DNA of 64,000 nt from Pseudocolwellia sp. AS88 (GTDB taxonomy: Bacteria; Pseudomonadota; Gammaproteobacteria; Enterobacterales; Alteromonadaceae), in the NCBI RefSeq assembly GCF_030551755.1, contig NZ_JAUPEC010000007.1, positions 121,648-185,647 on the forward strand. Direction: 5' to 3'. Of the stretch, positions 19,931 to 30,500 are shown one piece after another. The first letter of the stretch is position 1. Every line of letters begins with the position of its first letter. Both the position numbers and the translations under genes were made by a program. The notes beneath the pieces are model-generated. The model saw nothing but the letters and a program-made list of their open reading frames with translations. It was not told the origin of the DNA and made no database searches.

Positions 19931-19948
19931 TTCTTTCTAAATCTAATC

Positions 19949-20218
19949 TTAACGACGTAGACCTAATTTACCGATTAAAGCAGTGTAACGTTCAACGTTT
20001 TTGCCTTTTAAGTAATCAAGTAATTTACGACGTTGACTTACCATACGTAATAAACCACGACGTGAGTGATGATCATGTATGTGAGTTTTGAAGTGACCTT
20101 GTAGGTGGTTGATTTGTGTAGTTAACAAAGCAACTTGAACTTCTGGTGAACCTGTATCACCTTCTTTTTGAGCATATTCTGCGACGATTGCAGCTTTTTC
20201 TGTAGCATTTAAAGACAT
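19949..20218 (-). CDS. rpsO: 30S ribosomal protein S15
   Basis: Primary 16S rRNA-binding protein uS15 of 89 residues. It begins [33 protein letters not shown] and contains the helix-loop motif [26 protein letters not shown]. It follows truB at the end of the nusA-infB cluster. In E. coli the protein represses its own mRNA through a leader pseudoknot; I did not identify an equivalent fold in the 5' leader here. Confidence 0.99.
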   Translation of the reverse strand: MSLNATEKAAIVAEYAQKEGDTGSPEVQVALLTTQINHLQGHFKTHIHDHHSRRGLLRMVSQRRKLLDYLKGKNVERYTALIGKLGLRR

Positions 20219-20532
20219 AATATTTCCTTAGTGTGTTTACTTAAACCTAAGATGGAGTAAGTAAGTAAAATTCTCATCTAGCCAAACACTAATTCAGCTT
20301 AGACGACAAAAGAGCGCGTATTCTATCAGTAAAACATACGATTGCAACTTATTACTGCTAAATCCTTAAATAATCCGCCTTTCGCGTGTTAAATATTAAA
20401 TATTAAATATGGATGAGTATAAGGTTAGACCTACTATAAATACTCATTGTAGTTAATCATAAAAAAGGCAGTCTATACTGGCTGCCTATATATATTCTTG
20501 TCGTATTGATGCTTTATAAAGATTACCGTCTG
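20219..20532. other. rpsO leader and truB-rpsO gap
   Basis: A 314-bp gap that holds the rpsO ribosome site (AAGGAAATATT), its leader and the truB terminator at its upstream end. A short direct repeat (TTAAATATT three times near 20389-20409) is visible. No open frame of interest is present. Confidence 0.4.
20461..20490 (-). terminator. Intrinsic terminator after truB
   Basis: On the minus strand GGCAGCC pairs with GACTGCC (one mismatch) around a 6-base loop and runs into six T, about 43 bp after the truB stop. rpsO probably also has its own promoter in the gap. Confidence 0.75.
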
Positions 20533-21477
20533 CTATTGAGCAACAACAATACGTTTAGGCGCCACTCTACCTTCATCATCAATAAAACCAACACCAATAA
20601 ACTCACCTTCATTGATATTATCACCAATAAAAACTTGTACCATGCCGTCTTCAGGTGCATTAGATGCTTGAACAGGATTACCATGTCTTAAATAATGTGC
20701 TGACATATCATCAACAAATACAGGAGGTATACCATCGCAAGCTGTTGTCATAGGCAATAATAATGGATCTAATAATGTCGAAGGTGAAACTTCGTCAGCT
20801 TCAGCTTTTTCTAACAAAGCTTCTAGCTCTTCCATAGTTACCATTCTATTTTTAGGATAGTTACCAACAGCCGTTCTTCTTAGGTGTGCAACATGAGCTC
20901 CACAACCTAATAATTCCCCTAAATCATCAACAATCGTTCTAATATATGTCCCTTTAGATACATGAATTGATAAATCAACTTCATCACCTTCAAATCGTAA
21001 AAGTTCTAAATTAAAAACCGTGATGTCTCTTGATTCTCTTGGAACTTCGATACCTTCACGAGCATATTTATATAAAGGCTGCCCCTGATATTTTAATGCA
21101 GAATACATTGAAGGAATTTGTTGGGTTGTACCTCTAAAAGAATCCAGTGCTGTATTAAGTTGCTCTGCACTTACTTTGACTTCTTTTTCAGAAACAATGT
21201 CTCCGTCAGCATCACTAGTGGTGGTTCTTATACCTAACTTAGCAGTAACTACATAGGTTTTATCTGTGTCTAATAAAAACTGAGAAAACTTAGTGCCTTC
21301 ACCTAAACAAATAGGCAACATGCCTGTTGCTAAAGGATCTAAAGCACCTGTGTGCCCTGCTTTCTGTGCAAAATAAATGTGTTTAACTCGTTGTAATGCA
21401 TTGTTAGATGACATTTCATAAGGCTTATCCAGCAATAACACACCGTTTATTGCTCTGCCTTTTCTTTTCTTGGCCAT
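20533..21477 (-). CDS. truB: tRNA pseudouridine-55 synthase
   Basis: Isomerises U55 in the T-loop of tRNAs and acts as a tRNA chaperone. The 314 residues match E. coli. The catalytic aspartate is D47 in [15 protein letters not shown], the N terminus has [17 protein letters not shown], and [10 protein letters not shown] and [14 protein letters not shown] are further family motifs. A C-terminal PUA-like domain occupies about 250-314. It lies 27 bp downstream of rbfA in the usual order. Confidence 0.97.
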   Translation of the reverse strand: MAKKRKGRAINGVLLLDKPYEMSSNNALQRVKHIYFAQKAGHTGALDPLATGMLPICLGEGTKFSQFLLDTDKTYVVTAKLGIRTTTSDADGDIVSEKEVKVSAEQLNTALDSFRGTTQQIPSMYSALKYQGQPLYKYAREGIEVPRESRDITVFNLELLRFEGDEVDLSIHVSKGTYIRTIVDDLGELLGCGAHVAHLRRTAVGNYPKNRMVTMEELEALLEKAEADEVSPSTLLDPLLLPMTTACDGIPPVFVDDMSAHYLRHGNPVQASNAPEDGMVQVFIGDNINEGEFIGVGFIDDEGRVAPKRIVVAQ

Positions 21478-21504
21478 TAAATTTTACCTTAAAAAATGCG
21501 AGTA

Positions 21505-21918
21505 TTACTCTTTATCATCTTCAACATCAGTTGACTCAACTGATTCATCATCCATTAAGTGTTTATCACTTGCTACAGCTTGGTCTACAAGTGAACTCAT
21601 ACGTACACCTTCAGCCATAGATTGATCATAAACAAAACGTAGATGAGGCATAATTCGTGCTCTCAATTTTTTTGCTAATAATGAGCGTATAAAACCAGCT
21701 GCGTCATTTAACACTTCAACGGAGGTTTTTATCTCTGTTTCTTCATTAGTAAAAAAGGTAACGAAAATTTTTGCATAAGCTAAATCTCTTGTTACTTCTA
21801 CTGCTGAAACCGTTGTCATACTTAAACGAGGGTCTTTAACTTCTCTCATAAGTATAGTTGCGATTTCTTTTTGAATTTCTTGTCCGACTCTATCGGTACG
21901 AGCAAATTCTCTTGCCAT
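21505..21918 (-). CDS. rbfA: Ribosome-binding factor A
   Basis: KH-fold factor of 137 residues that binds the 30S subunit and assists 16S rRNA maturation, known for its cold-shock role. The start [32 protein letters not shown] and the later [14 protein letters not shown] are typical. The acidic tail (about 120-137, [12 protein letters not shown]) is common in marine relatives. It lies between infB and truB. Confidence 0.97.
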   Translation of the reverse strand: MAREFARTDRVGQEIQKEIATILMREVKDPRLSMTTVSAVEVTRDLAYAKIFVTFFTNEETEIKTSVEVLNDAAGFIRSLLAKKLRARIMPHLRFVYDQSMAEGVRMSSLVDQAVASDKHLMDDESVESTDVEDDKE

Positions 21919-21976
21919 GTTAATTACCTATTATTTCAAATGACAAATAGTTTATTCATCATTCTTTAAAAACATA

Positions 21977-22016
21977 AAAGGGCTAATATAGGAGATGATT
22001 ACTCCAAATTAGCCCT
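21977..22016 (-). other. Long hairpin between infB and rbfA
   Basis: AGGGCTAAT and ATTAGCCCT form a 9-bp outer stem, with an inner GGAG/CTCC stem in the roughly 22-base loop region. Only four T follow on the minus strand. It may be a leaky terminator or processing site in the operon. Confidence 0.5.
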
Positions 22017-22040
22017 AAATTCATGTGATGTATTATTTAA

Positions 22041-24719
22041 TTAAAGTGTACGTTGAACTTCAACAGTTTCAAATACTTCAATTTGGTCACCAACACGTAC
22101 GTCATTGTAGTTCTTAACACCGATACCACATTCAGTACCGTTTCGAACTTCTTGTACGTCATCTTTAAAGCGACGAAGCGATTCTAGTTCACCTTCGTAT
22201 ATAACAACGTTTTCACGAAGTACACGAATTGGAGCTGAACGCTTAATAATACCTTCAGTTACCATACAACCAGCAATTGCACCGATTTTAGGAGATTTAA
22301 ATACGTCACGTACTTGAGCAAGACCAATGATTTCTTGTTTAAACTCAGGAGCAAGCATACCGCTCATCGCTTGTTTAACTTCATCAATCAAGGCATAGAT
22401 AACACTGTAGTAACGTAAATCAATTTTCTCAGATTCAATCACTTTACGGGCAGCAGCGTCAGCACGAACGTTGAAACCAACAACAATAGCATTTGAAGCA
22501 GCAGCAAGTGTTGCATCTGTTTCAGTAATACCACCAACACCAGAACCAATAATCTTAACTTTAACTTCATCAGTTGAAAGTTTAACTAAAGAATCAGATA
22601 TTGCTTCAAGTGAACCTTGTACATCAGATTTGATAACAACGTTAACTTCTGAAATATCACCATCAGCCATGTTAGCAAACATGTTTTCAAGTTTAGATTT
22701 CTGTTGACGAGCTAGTTTAACGTCACGGAATTTACCTTGACGGTATAAAGCAACTTCACGTGCTTTCTTCTCATCTTTAACAACAGTTGCTTCGTCACCT
22801 GATTGTGGAACACCACTTAATCCAAGTATTTCTACTGGAATAGATGGACCAGCTGATTGAATTGGCTTTCCGTTCTCATCGCGCATAGCACGAATACGAC
22901 CGTATTCTAAACCACAAAGTACGATATCGCCTTGATTCAACGTTCCTTCTTGTACAAGCACAGTTGCAACTGGACCACGACCTTTATCTAATTTAGATTC
23001 AACTACTACACCGCTTGCCATTTTATCAACAATAGCAGTAAGCTCTAAAACTTCAGATTGAAGTAATACAGCGTCAAGTAGTTCATCAATACCTAAACCT
23101 GTTTTAGCTGATACATGACAGAATTGAACGTCGCCGCCCCACTCTTCAGAAAGTACGTCGTGTTGTGATAATTCACTCTTAACACGCTCTGGATCTGCAC
23201 CTTCTTTATCCATTTTGTTTACAGCAATAATAATTGGAGCTTCAGATGCTTTAGCATGCTGAATTGCTTCAATAGTTTGTGGCATTACACCATCATCTGC
23301 TGCAACAACAATGATTACGATATCTGTAGCTTTAGCACCACGTGAACGCATTGCTGTAAATGCAGCATGACCAGGAGTATCTAAGAATGTGATCATTCCA
23401 TGCCCAGTTTCTACATGATAAGCACCAATGTGTTGAGTAATACCACCGGCTTCGCCGTCTGCAACTTTAGCTTCACGAATGTGATCAAGTAATGAAGTTT
23501 TACCGTGATCAACATGACCCATGATGGTTACTACTGGAGCACGAGTAATTTGTGCGCCTGAAGCACCACGGTCAGATAATACCGCTTCTTCTAAAGCGTT
23601 TTCTTTAACTAGTACCACTTCACGACCCATTTCTTCAGCTACTAGTGCAGCTGTTTCTTGGTCAATAACTTGGTTAATGGTTGCCATAGCACCCATTTTG
23701 AACATTGCTTTAACAACTTCAGCGCCTTTAATAGACATTTTGTTTGCTAATTCCGCTACAGAAATTGTTTCGCCAATGCGAACTTCTTGTAACTTAGTTT
23801 CAGCTGGTTTAGTAAAACCATGCTTTAAACTTTGAGGTGCAGACAATGTTTGTTTGTTACGTCCATTGCGACCGCCTCGTGCATTACGATCTTGCGGAGC
23901 ATTTTTCTTTTTACGACGACGACGTCCGCCTTCATCAGCTGAATCACTTTTATCTTCAGCTTCTTGAGCGTATTTAGAAGAAGTTAAATGAACAACCTCT
24001 TTCTCTTTAGCTTTACGTTCAGCTTCTTCAGCCTTCCAACGAGCTTCATTTTCTTCAGCAAGTTTCTTAGCAGCTTCAGCAGCGGCTTTAGCTTCTTCTT
24101 CAGCTTTAGCTTTAGCTTCTTGCTCTTGAATAAGGCGAAGCTTTTTAGCTTCATCACTTTCTGCTGCTTTAACAGGAGCTTTAACTTCTTCGTTGTTTTT
24201 CGCTTTAGCAACGGCTGCTGCTTTTGCTTTAGCTTCGGCTTCTTCTTTTGCCTTTGCTTTAGCTTCACGTTCAACTTCTAATTTGGCTGCTGCAGCTGCT
24301 CTAGCATTTTCAGCTTCTTTAGCATCAGCTTCAGCTTTTGCTTTAGCGCTTTCTTCAGCTTGAATACGAGCTTCTTCTAAAGCTTTTGCTTCTTCTTCAG
24401 CGATTTGCTGTTCTTCAACTTCACTACGTTTAACGTAAGTGCGTTTTTTACGAACTTCAACATTCACTGATTTAGCTTTACTACCATGACCAAGAACTAA
24501 AGTAGATTTAGTTTTACGGTTAAGTGTCATTTTGCTCGGTTGAGCAGCAGAATCATCACCATGTTGCTTTTTTAAATGGTCTAATAAAGCTTCTTTCTCT
24601 TCTTGCGAAACAGAGTCGGTTGCCGATTTTTGAACGCCTGAGTCAGCCAATTGACTAACTAAACGCTCCACCGGTGTACCGATCTCTTTGGCAAGTTCTT
24701 GCACTGTTACATCTGCCAT
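22041..24719 (-). CDS. infB: Translation initiation factor IF-2
   Basis: GTPase that places fMet-tRNA in the 30S P site and drives subunit joining. The 892 residues (890 for E. coli IF2-alpha) start with an IF2 N-terminal domain ([24 protein letters not shown]), then a long Ala/Lys/Glu-rich coiled stretch (about 85-250), a basic linker with GGRRRRKKK, a second IF2_N domain and the G domain. GTP motifs are GHVDHGKT (401-408), DTPGHAAF and NKMDK. The C-terminal domains follow. The alanine/lysine repeats create long meaningless frames on both strands. Confidence 0.99.
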   Translation of the reverse strand: MADVTVQELAKEIGTPVERLVSQLADSGVQKSATDSVSQEEKEALLDHLKKQHGDDSAAQPSKMTLNRKTKSTLVLGHGSKAKSVNVEVRKKRTYVKRSEVEEQQIAEEEAKALEEARIQAEESAKAKAEADAKEAENARAAAAAKLEVEREAKAKAKEEAEAKAKAAAVAKAKNNEEVKAPVKAAESDEAKKLRLIQEQEAKAKAEEEAKAAAEAAKKLAEENEARWKAEEAERKAKEKEVVHLTSSKYAQEAEDKSDSADEGGRRRRKKKNAPQDRNARGGRNGRNKQTLSAPQSLKHGFTKPAETKLQEVRIGETISVAELANKMSIKGAEVVKAMFKMGAMATINQVIDQETAALVAEEMGREVVLVKENALEEAVLSDRGASGAQITRAPVVTIMGHVDHGKTSLLDHIREAKVADGEAGGITQHIGAYHVETGHGMITFLDTPGHAAFTAMRSRGAKATDIVIIVVAADDGVMPQTIEAIQHAKASEAPIIIAVNKMDKEGADPERVKSELSQHDVLSEEWGGDVQFCHVSAKTGLGIDELLDAVLLQSEVLELTAIVDKMASGVVVESKLDKGRGPVATVLVQEGTLNQGDIVLCGLEYGRIRAMRDENGKPIQSAGPSIPVEILGLSGVPQSGDEATVVKDEKKAREVALYRQGKFRDVKLARQQKSKLENMFANMADGDISEVNVVIKSDVQGSLEAISDSLVKLSTDEVKVKIIGSGVGGITETDATLAAASNAIVVGFNVRADAAARKVIESEKIDLRYYSVIYALIDEVKQAMSGMLAPEFKQEIIGLAQVRDVFKSPKIGAIAGCMVTEGIIKRSAPIRVLRENVVIYEGELESLRRFKDDVQEVRNGTECGIGVKNYNDVRVGDQIEVFETVEVQRTL

Positions 24720-24740
24720 CTATAATTTTCTCCCGGTGTG

Positions 24741-26237
24741 TTATTCTTCGTTAAACCAACAAATATTACGAGCGGCCATAATTAGCTCGCCTGCTTTGGT
24801 TTCATCTAATTCTTCGATATCTGATATTTCGTCAACACCTTGTTCAGCAAGATCTTCTAAGGTAATTACACCTCGACTCGCTAATACAAATGCTAAATGA
24901 CGTTCTAAACCTTCAAGGTTAAGTAGGTCTTCAGCTGGCTCAGCGCCTTCAAGTGTTTCTTCACTTGCTAGTGCTTGAGTCGTTAATGCTTCTTTAGCTC
25001 TTGCACGAAGTTCTTCAACGATATCTTCGTCCATGCCATCAATTTCTAACATTTCTGATGCTGGAACGTATGCAATCTCTTCAAGTGAAGTAAAACCTTC
25101 TTCACATAATAACGTTGCAAAATCTTCATCAAGGTCAAGTTTCTCAACAAATAAAGATAGTACTTTATCGTTTTCTGCTTGATGCTTCTCGTTCATAGCA
25201 GCAACAGTCATTACGTTAAGTTCCCAACCAGTTAGTTGGCTTGCTAAACGTACATTTTGACCACTTCTACCAATAGCCATTGCTAAGTTATCTTCTTCAA
25301 CCGCAATGTCCATTGTGTTTTTATCTTCATCAACAATAATTGATGCAACTTCTGCCGGAGCCATTGCATTAATTACGTATTGTGCAGGGTTGTCATCATA
25401 TAAAACGATATCAACACGCTCGCCACCTAATTCACTAGAAACAGCCTGTACACGTGAACCACGCATACCAACACACGCACCTACTGGATCGATACGTTTG
25501 TCGTTACTTTTAACCGAAATTTTTGCACGTGAACCTGGATCTCGAGCAGCACCTTTAATTTCAAGCATTTCTTCGCCAATTTCTGGCACTTCAACTCTGA
25601 AAAGCTCAATAAGCATTTCAGGTTTAGTTCTGCTTACAAATAATTGTGCGCCACGAGCTTCTGGTTTAATTTCATATAATAAACCACGAATACGATCGCC
25701 TGGACGGAAAGTTTCGCGTGGTAACATGTCATCACGATATACAATCGCTTCTGCATTATTACCTAAATCTAAAATCACACTATCACGGCTAGCTTTCTTA
25801 ACTACACCCGTAATAATCTCACCAAGATGTTCTTGGTATGCATCAACAATTAAACCACGTTCAGCTTCACGGATTTTTTGAACAATAACTTGCTTAGCTG
25901 TTTGTGTTGTAACGCGATCAAATTTAACTGATTCAATTTGCTCTTCTACATAATCACCTATTTTTACTTCAGGATCTTCGTATTGAGCTGCGTCAAATGT
26001 AATTTCTGAGTATGGGTTCTCCATTTGCTCTTCGCTCGGAGCAATAACTAACCAACGACGGAAAGTATCAAACTCTCCAGTTATGCGATCGATACTTACA
26101 CGAACTAAAATGTCGCCTTCATACTTTTTCTTTGTGGCTGTTTCTAAAGCAGTTTCCATTGCTTCAAAAATACTTTCACGAGGTAATGCCTTTTCATTTG
26201 AAACAGCATCTACAACTAGTAATATTTCCTTACTCAT
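24741..26237 (-). CDS. nusA: Transcription termination/antitermination factor NusA
   Basis: RNA-polymerase-bound elongation factor that promotes pausing and hairpin termination and takes part in antitermination. The 498 residues (495 in E. coli) contain the N-terminal RNAP-binding domain, an S1 domain (about 135-200), KH1/KH2 (with [17 protein letters not shown] and [15 protein letters not shown]) and two C-terminal acidic repeats (about 365-425 and 440-498) typical of gammaproteobacteria. It lies between rimP and infB. In E. coli NusA represses its own operon. Confidence 0.99.
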   Translation of the reverse strand: MSKEILLVVDAVSNEKALPRESIFEAMETALETATKKKYEGDILVRVSIDRITGEFDTFRRWLVIAPSEEQMENPYSEITFDAAQYEDPEVKIGDYVEEQIESVKFDRVTTQTAKQVIVQKIREAERGLIVDAYQEHLGEIITGVVKKASRDSVILDLGNNAEAIVYRDDMLPRETFRPGDRIRGLLYEIKPEARGAQLFVSRTKPEMLIELFRVEVPEIGEEMLEIKGAARDPGSRAKISVKSNDKRIDPVGACVGMRGSRVQAVSSELGGERVDIVLYDDNPAQYVINAMAPAEVASIIVDEDKNTMDIAVEEDNLAMAIGRSGQNVRLASQLTGWELNVMTVAAMNEKHQAENDKVLSLFVEKLDLDEDFATLLCEEGFTSLEEIAYVPASEMLEIDGMDEDIVEELRARAKEALTTQALASEETLEGAEPAEDLLNLEGLERHLAFVLASRGVITLEDLAEQGVDEISDIEELDETKAGELIMAARNICWFNEE

Positions 26238-26279
26238 GCTACTTAGCCTTAATTATTTAAAATAAATCTAAAATTATCG

Positions 26280-26735
26280 TTAAAATTTAGGAACAAGGTT
26301 TGCTTTATCGATGTTGCTAAAAACAAGCTCGTAATCCTGACCATCAACTACCACTATTAATATTTCGTTATCGATAGCTTCAAGTGTGCCTTTAAACTTT
26401 CGTCTGCCATTTAAAGGCATAGATAATTTAACCGTAATCGTTTCACCTATTACTGCTTGAAAATGTTCTAAATCAAACAAAGGTCTATCTAAACCTGGTG
26501 AAGAAACTTCTAAGTTGTATTCTGGACCTATTGGATCTTCAACATCTAATATTGCACCAACTTGACGGCTAACTTCTGCACAATCATCAACGTTTATACC
26601 ATTTTCATGATCTATAAATAAACGTAATATTGAATTATTACCAGCGCTTATATACTCAACACCAAGTAACTCTTTACCTACACCTTCAACAGCAGGTCTT
26701 AACATTGCAGTTAATTTTTGCTCAAACTTAGCCAA
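26280..26735 (-). CDS. rimP: Ribosome maturation factor RimP
   Basis: 30S assembly factor of 151 residues (150 in E. coli), with the hallmark SRQVGAILDVEDPIGPEYNLEVSSPGLDRPLF split over its two domains. The start codon is TTG at 26735 (reads MAKFEQKL), backed by a GGAG site 7 bases upstream and by alignment. An out-of-frame ATG four bases earlier opens a three-codon frame ending inside the gene's second codon. It is first in the nusA-infB operon, and two terminator-like hairpins lie directly upstream. Confidence 0.96.
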   Translation of the reverse strand: MAKFEQKLTAMLRPAVEGVGKELLGVEYISAGNNSILRLFIDHENGINVDDCAEVSRQVGAILDVEDPIGPEYNLEVSSPGLDRPLFDLEHFQAVIGETITVKLSMPLNGRRKFKGTLEAIDNEILIVVVDGQDYELVFSNIDKANLVPKF

Positions 26736-26752
26736 TCATTTTCTCCAGAAAC

Positions 26753-26773
26753 AAAAAAAGGGCATTAAGCCCA
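26753..26773 (-). terminator. Leader hairpin directly before rimP
   Basis: GGGC (26760-26763) pairs with GCCC (26769-26772) and is followed on the minus strand by seven T. It ends about 18 bases before the rimP start and just ahead of its ribosome site. Confidence 0.6.
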
Positions 26774-26826
26774 TTATTAAAAACATTTATCTGTGTATAA
26801 ATGAGACTTAACAAACATTCGCACAC

Positions 26827-26848
26827 AAAAAAGCCCCTAACGAGGGGC
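26827..26848 (-). terminator. Strong intrinsic terminator in the rimP leader
   Basis: GCCCC (26833-26837) pairs with GGGGC (26844-26848), followed on the minus strand by six T. Only the minus strand has a T-run. No gene precedes it on that strand within the next several hundred bases, so it looks like an attenuator or the end of a short leader RNA. Confidence 0.75.
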
Positions 26849-27200
26849 CCAAATTCACTAACCCTCTGTATTGGTGTGTAACAAATTACGACACCTGTGT
26901 ATAACAATTAATATACATTGAAGCTTATTCAAATGAATATCTAGTGACAACTGCTATACTAAAGCTGTGACAAATTATATATTTCCTAATGTCTAAGCGC
27001 AAGAGCTTTACCTTAGTAGTTTAAAAAAAGATGCTATTAAAGGAGACTAATTAATTTAAATAATTATTAGTGAATAAAAAACATACGTTTTTTTAAACAT
27101 TTATCCTTATATCTCAATAGTATATTTTTTATTGGTATGATATAAATGCAATTAGGAATATCATTAACATTTGTTCTATTTTAGGGCTAACAAATTTACT

Positions 27201-29099
27201 ATGTACTCATTTTCTCAATCATTGCTACGGAACTGCATATTAGGCATCGTTTTTTCGTTAATCATTGCTCTTTTTTCGATATTTACTACATCTAAATATC
27301 TGGAAGAAAAACAAAACGAACATGCCACTGTGATTACTACTAACTTCAATCAGGTATTCAAGGATAAACCTGATGTAGAGTCGATAGAGTCTAACCATAA
27401 ACTATTTATTGATAATTTACGTTCAAATCATAAATATGCATTACTAAAAGTCACTTACAATAAATCAGAAAGCATTTATAACTCATCAAATCCTATAAAT
27501 GGTTTTGTTTTACCTTTTACTGTGCCTAAAGTTCAACAAGTCACATTAAACGATAATTTAACGGTTGTTTATCAACTTAATGTAGAAGACGAATCGAACT
27601 TCTTATTACAAATATTACTCCTTATTTTGGGCTTAACATTTGTCTTCATTTTAATAGCAAGTATTTTAAGTACCCACAACTACAAAACAGTATTAACCAA
27701 GTTGTGTAATGAACTTAAAAACGCTATAGAAAAAAGCTTTGAAAATCATGAAGACTTAGATGTAAATATTAGCTCTGAATTTGATGAAGTTTATGATGAA
27801 TTAAAAAAACTTATCAATTTCCATAATGTAAATACAAATGAACTTGAACAAAAAGCTTATTTAGAGCCAGTTACGAAATTAAGCAACAGAAGTCGATTTG
27901 TTCAGTATTTCGAAAATCAAATAAATAAAGATCAATCTATTAAGTTTGGTGTTTTATCAATAACGCGATGTTCTGAGTTGCAAACGATTAACCAAATACA
28001 TGGTTATAATGCTGGTGACACATATATTCTAGGTGTAGCTGACATTATGAAAGCAGCTATCACTAAGTATCAAGGGGCGCAATTATTCAGGCTTAACAGT
28101 TCAGACTTTGCAACGATTATTCCTAATTGCACAGTAAAAACGGCTGAAAACTTTACCCAACACCTAACTGATAAGTTTAACTTATTTCAACAGGCATCAG
28201 ACTTAGACTCAGTTGCCTATACAGGCTTAGTTGCATTTTCCAAAGATAAGCCACTAGGTGAATTATTAGCTCTTGCTGATACAGGTATAAGTATTGCTCA
28301 AACACAGCAGAAAAATTCTTGGTATGCACAAACTGACACCAACATTTTAGAAAATTCAAGTGCGGGTTATGGCAATCAAAACTGGCGTCAAGAAATTGAT
28401 AACGTTATTGAAAACCAACGTATTACTCTACTGGTGCAAAACATTAAGCCGTCAAATAGAAACGCTAAGATTTATGGTGAAGTACTTGCTCGTTTCTTAA
28501 ATTCAAATGATGAAATGCTGCCAACAGCTTCATTTTTAGCTATGGCTGAGAAGCTTGATAAAATTGTAGCTATAGACAAAATGATCATTGAAAAGGTTAT
28601 GACGGAAATAGCCAATAAGAACTTAAGAGATTCTTCTTACGGTATCAATATTAGTACCAGAAGTATTCACGATGAACATTTCTTAATTTGGTTAGAAAGA
28701 AGATTATTAAGAGATTCATCTATTGCCGCAAAACTTGTTTTTGAAATCACAGAATATGGTTTACAACAAAATATTAAAACCAGTAAACGTTTCATTGATA
28801 TGATACACAGAGCAGGGTCTAAAATAACAGTTGAGCGCTTTGGTGTTGGTTTAACGTCATTTAAATTCTTTAAAGATTTAAAACCTGATTTTATTAAAAT
28901 GGATAGTACTTACACCAGAGATATAGACGAAGACAAAAACAATCAATACTTCCTTCGATTAATGGTAGACTTAGCACATAGGTTAAGTATTCTTGTATTG
29001 GCTGAAAGTGTTGAAAGCCAAGAAGAAAAATTCGCTTTAGAAAAACTATTTATTGATGGCTGCCAAGGCTTTTATATCGGAAAACCATTACCTTTATAA
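27201..29099 (+). CDS. CsrD-like membrane protein with degenerate GGDEF and EAL domains
   Basis: From the ATG it is 632 residues: two membrane segments (about 8-28 and 130-155) around a periplasmic region, then a GGDEF-like domain whose signature reads RLNSSDFA (about 297-304), and an EAL-like domain with EVL at 427-429. The second EAL aspartate pair is replaced by ER (TVERFGVG). E. coli CsrD, which targets CsrB/C small RNAs for RNase E decay, has the same layout, length (646) and loss of active sites. I infer a CsrD/MshH-type role, not c-di-GMP turnover. The frame extends to a TTG at 27171. A terminator-like hairpin follows. Confidence 0.78.
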   Translation: MYSFSQSLLRNCILGIVFSLIIALFSIFTTSKYLEEKQNEHATVITTNFNQVFKDKPDVESIESNHKLFIDNLRSNHKYALLKVTYNKSESIYNSSNPINGFVLPFTVPKVQQVTLNDNLTVVYQLNVEDESNFLLQILLLILGLTFVFILIASILSTHNYKTVLTKLCNELKNAIEKSFENHEDLDVNISSEFDEVYDELKKLINFHNVNTNELEQKAYLEPVTKLSNRSRFVQYFENQINKDQSIKFGVLSITRCSELQTINQIHGYNAGDTYILGVADIMKAAITKYQGAQLFRLNSSDFATIIPNCTVKTAENFTQHLTDKFNLFQQASDLDSVAYTGLVAFSKDKPLGELLALADTGISIAQTQQKNSWYAQTDTNILENSSAGYGNQNWRQEIDNVIENQRITLLVQNIKPSNRNAKIYGEVLARFLNSNDEMLPTASFLAMAEKLDKIVAIDKMIIEKVMTEIANKNLRDSSYGINISTRSIHDEHFLIWLERRLLRDSSIAAKLVFEITEYGLQQNIKTSKRFIDMIHRAGSKITVERFGVGLTSFKFFKDLKPDFIKMDSTYTRDIDEDKNNQYFLRLMVDLAHRLSILVLAESVESQEEKFALEKLFIDGCQGFYIGKPLPL

Positions 29100-29113
29100 A
29101 CTTGTAGTGATTC

Positions 29114-29157
29114 CACCATTAGCGCCCTCATTTTTCATAACGGCGTTAATGGTGTTT
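29114..29157 (+). terminator. Terminator-like hairpin after the csrD-like gene
   Basis: A 13-bp stem with one mismatch (29114-29126 with 29142-29154) and a 15-base loop, followed by TTT. It lies 15 bp after the stop codon. Confidence 0.65.
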
Positions 29158-29356
29158 AACATTAAAATAAATATTCAACATATAACACGTCTAAAATATA
29201 ACACTCCACCAAGCTCAATAGCTCATCTAGCGTCCAATTAAATAAAATCTAGCTATAAACTTTCTAAATTGACGAATATCCCTACAATCCACAGGTTGTT
29301 TCTTTAGTGAGAAAAACGGATAATATGCGCCATTAATATACTAATGTAATTCTTAA

Positions 29357-29938
29357 ATGTCTGAATATCTATTACTGCTAGTTGGGACTGTTTTAGTTAA
29401 TAACTTCGTCCTAGTAAAATTCCTAGGACTTTGTCCATTCATGGGGGTTTCTTCACGCACAGAAACCGCTATAGGAATGGCGTATGCTACAACATTTGTA
29501 ATGACACTCGCCTCATTACTTAGTTACCTTGTTAACACCTATATATTGGCTCCATTAGGTTTAGAATATCTAACAACAATGGCATTTATTTTAGTTATTG
29601 CTGTTGTGGTACAGTTTACTGAAATGGTGGTTCACAAAACCAGTGCTAACTTATACCGACTTTTAGGTATATTTTTACCATTAATTACCACTAACTGTGC
29701 GGTATTAGGTGTTGCACTACTTAATATATATGAACAACATAACTTTTTTGAATCTATCATCTACGGTTTTGGCGCATCAGCAGGTTTTTCATTAGTTCTT
29801 ATTATGTTTTCAGCTATGCGTGAAAGATTAGCCAATGCCGACATCCCTTCTCCATTTAAAGGTTCGGCTATTGCCATGATCACTGCTGGTTTAATGTCAT
29901 TAGCCTTTATGGGCTTCACAGGATTGGTTAAGTTTTAA
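29357..29938 (+). CDS. rnfA: Ion-translocating ferredoxin:NAD oxidoreductase subunit A
   Basis: Inner-membrane subunit of the Rnf (Rsx) complex, with six membrane helices in 193 residues. [32 protein letters not shown] at the N terminus and [22 protein letters not shown] mid-protein are highly conserved. It shares its fold with RnfE and with Nqr subunits. It is first in the rnfABCDGE operon, and its stop overlaps the rnfB start by one base (TAATG). E. coli calls it rsxA and links it to SoxR reduction. Confidence 0.97.
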   Translation: MSEYLLLLVGTVLVNNFVLVKFLGLCPFMGVSSRTETAIGMAYATTFVMTLASLLSYLVNTYILAPLGLEYLTTMAFILVIAVVVQFTEMVVHKTSANLYRLLGIFLPLITTNCAVLGVALLNIYEQHNFFESIIYGFGASAGFSLVLIMFSAMRERLANADIPSPFKGSAIAMITAGLMSLAFMGFTGLVKF

Positions 29939-30492
29939 TGTCCATTATTATTGCAATTATTGTTATAGGTATTATCGCTTTATTATTTGGCGCTCTACTT
30001 GGTTACGCTTCAATTCGTTTCAAAGTTGAAGGAGATCCACTTGCCCAGCAAATAGACGACCTACTACCACAAACACAATGTGGACAATGTGGTTACCCTG
30101 GCTGTAAACCTTATGCTGAAGCTGTGGCTAATGGCGAAGCAATAAATAAATGTGCTCCGGGTGGTGAAGAAACCATAAAGAAAATGGCCGAATTACTTGG
30201 CGTTGAAGTACAACCTTTAGATGAAAATCATGCCGCAGACAACACACCTAAAGTCGCCTTTATTATTGAAGAAGATTGTATTGGCTGTACTAAATGCATC
30301 CAAGCCTGCCCGGTAGACGCTATTATTGGTACCACCAAACAAATGCACACCGTAATTATAGATGAATGTACAGGTTGTGATTTATGTGTAGCCCCTTGCC
30401 CTGTTGATTGTATCGAGATGAGACCAATCGAAACCACTAAGCAAAGTTGGCAGTGGGATTTAAACAGCATACCTGTAACACAAGTTGATTAG
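29938..30492 (+). CDS. rnfB: Rnf complex iron-sulfur subunit B
   Basis: Membrane-anchored electron-transfer subunit of 184 residues. An N-terminal helix is followed by a [4Fe-4S] motif [15 protein letters not shown] and two ferredoxin-type clusters ([16 protein letters not shown] and [18 protein letters not shown]). It passes electrons from ferredoxin toward the rest of Rnf. It is translationally coupled to rnfA and lies 8 bp upstream of rnfC. Confidence 0.97.
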   Translation: MSIIIAIIVIGIIALLFGALLGYASIRFKVEGDPLAQQIDDLLPQTQCGQCGYPGCKPYAEAVANGEAINKCAPGGEETIKKMAELLGVEVQPLDENHAADNTPKVAFIIEEDCIGCTKCIQACPVDAIIGTTKQMHTVIIDECTGCDLCVAPCPVDCIEMRPIETTKQSWQWDLNSIPVTQVD

Positions 30493-30500
30493 GAATTTAC

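Larger units (their letters stand above)
26736..27200. promoter_or_regulatory. Divergent rimP / csrD-like control region
   Basis: This 465-bp gap holds the leader of the rimP operon with two terminators, described separately, and the upstream region of the CsrD-like gene. I looked on the minus strand for a tRNA, since metY precedes rimP in E. coli, and saw no T-loop or CCA end. Promoters are likely but I cannot place them with confidence. Confidence 0.4.

Noticed and set aside
20389..20409. Short TTAAATATT direct repeats in the rpsO leader as a possible CRISPR or origin-like repeat
   Set aside because: Only three tiny adjacent copies, no spacers, no DnaA boxes or associated genes.
23984..24281. 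Lys/Leu-rich and Phe/Ser-rich long frames on both strands within infB
   Set aside because: They are frame shadows of the alanine/lysine/glutamate repeats of IF-2, with low-complexity sequence and no start signals.
25306..25881. 191-codon frame opposite nusA
   Set aside because: It is entirely antisense to a well-conserved gene and resembles no protein family I know.
26850..27000. Possible metY-like tRNA before rimP
   Set aside because: Expected from synteny, but no T-loop, anticodon arm or CCA end is visible on the minus strand.
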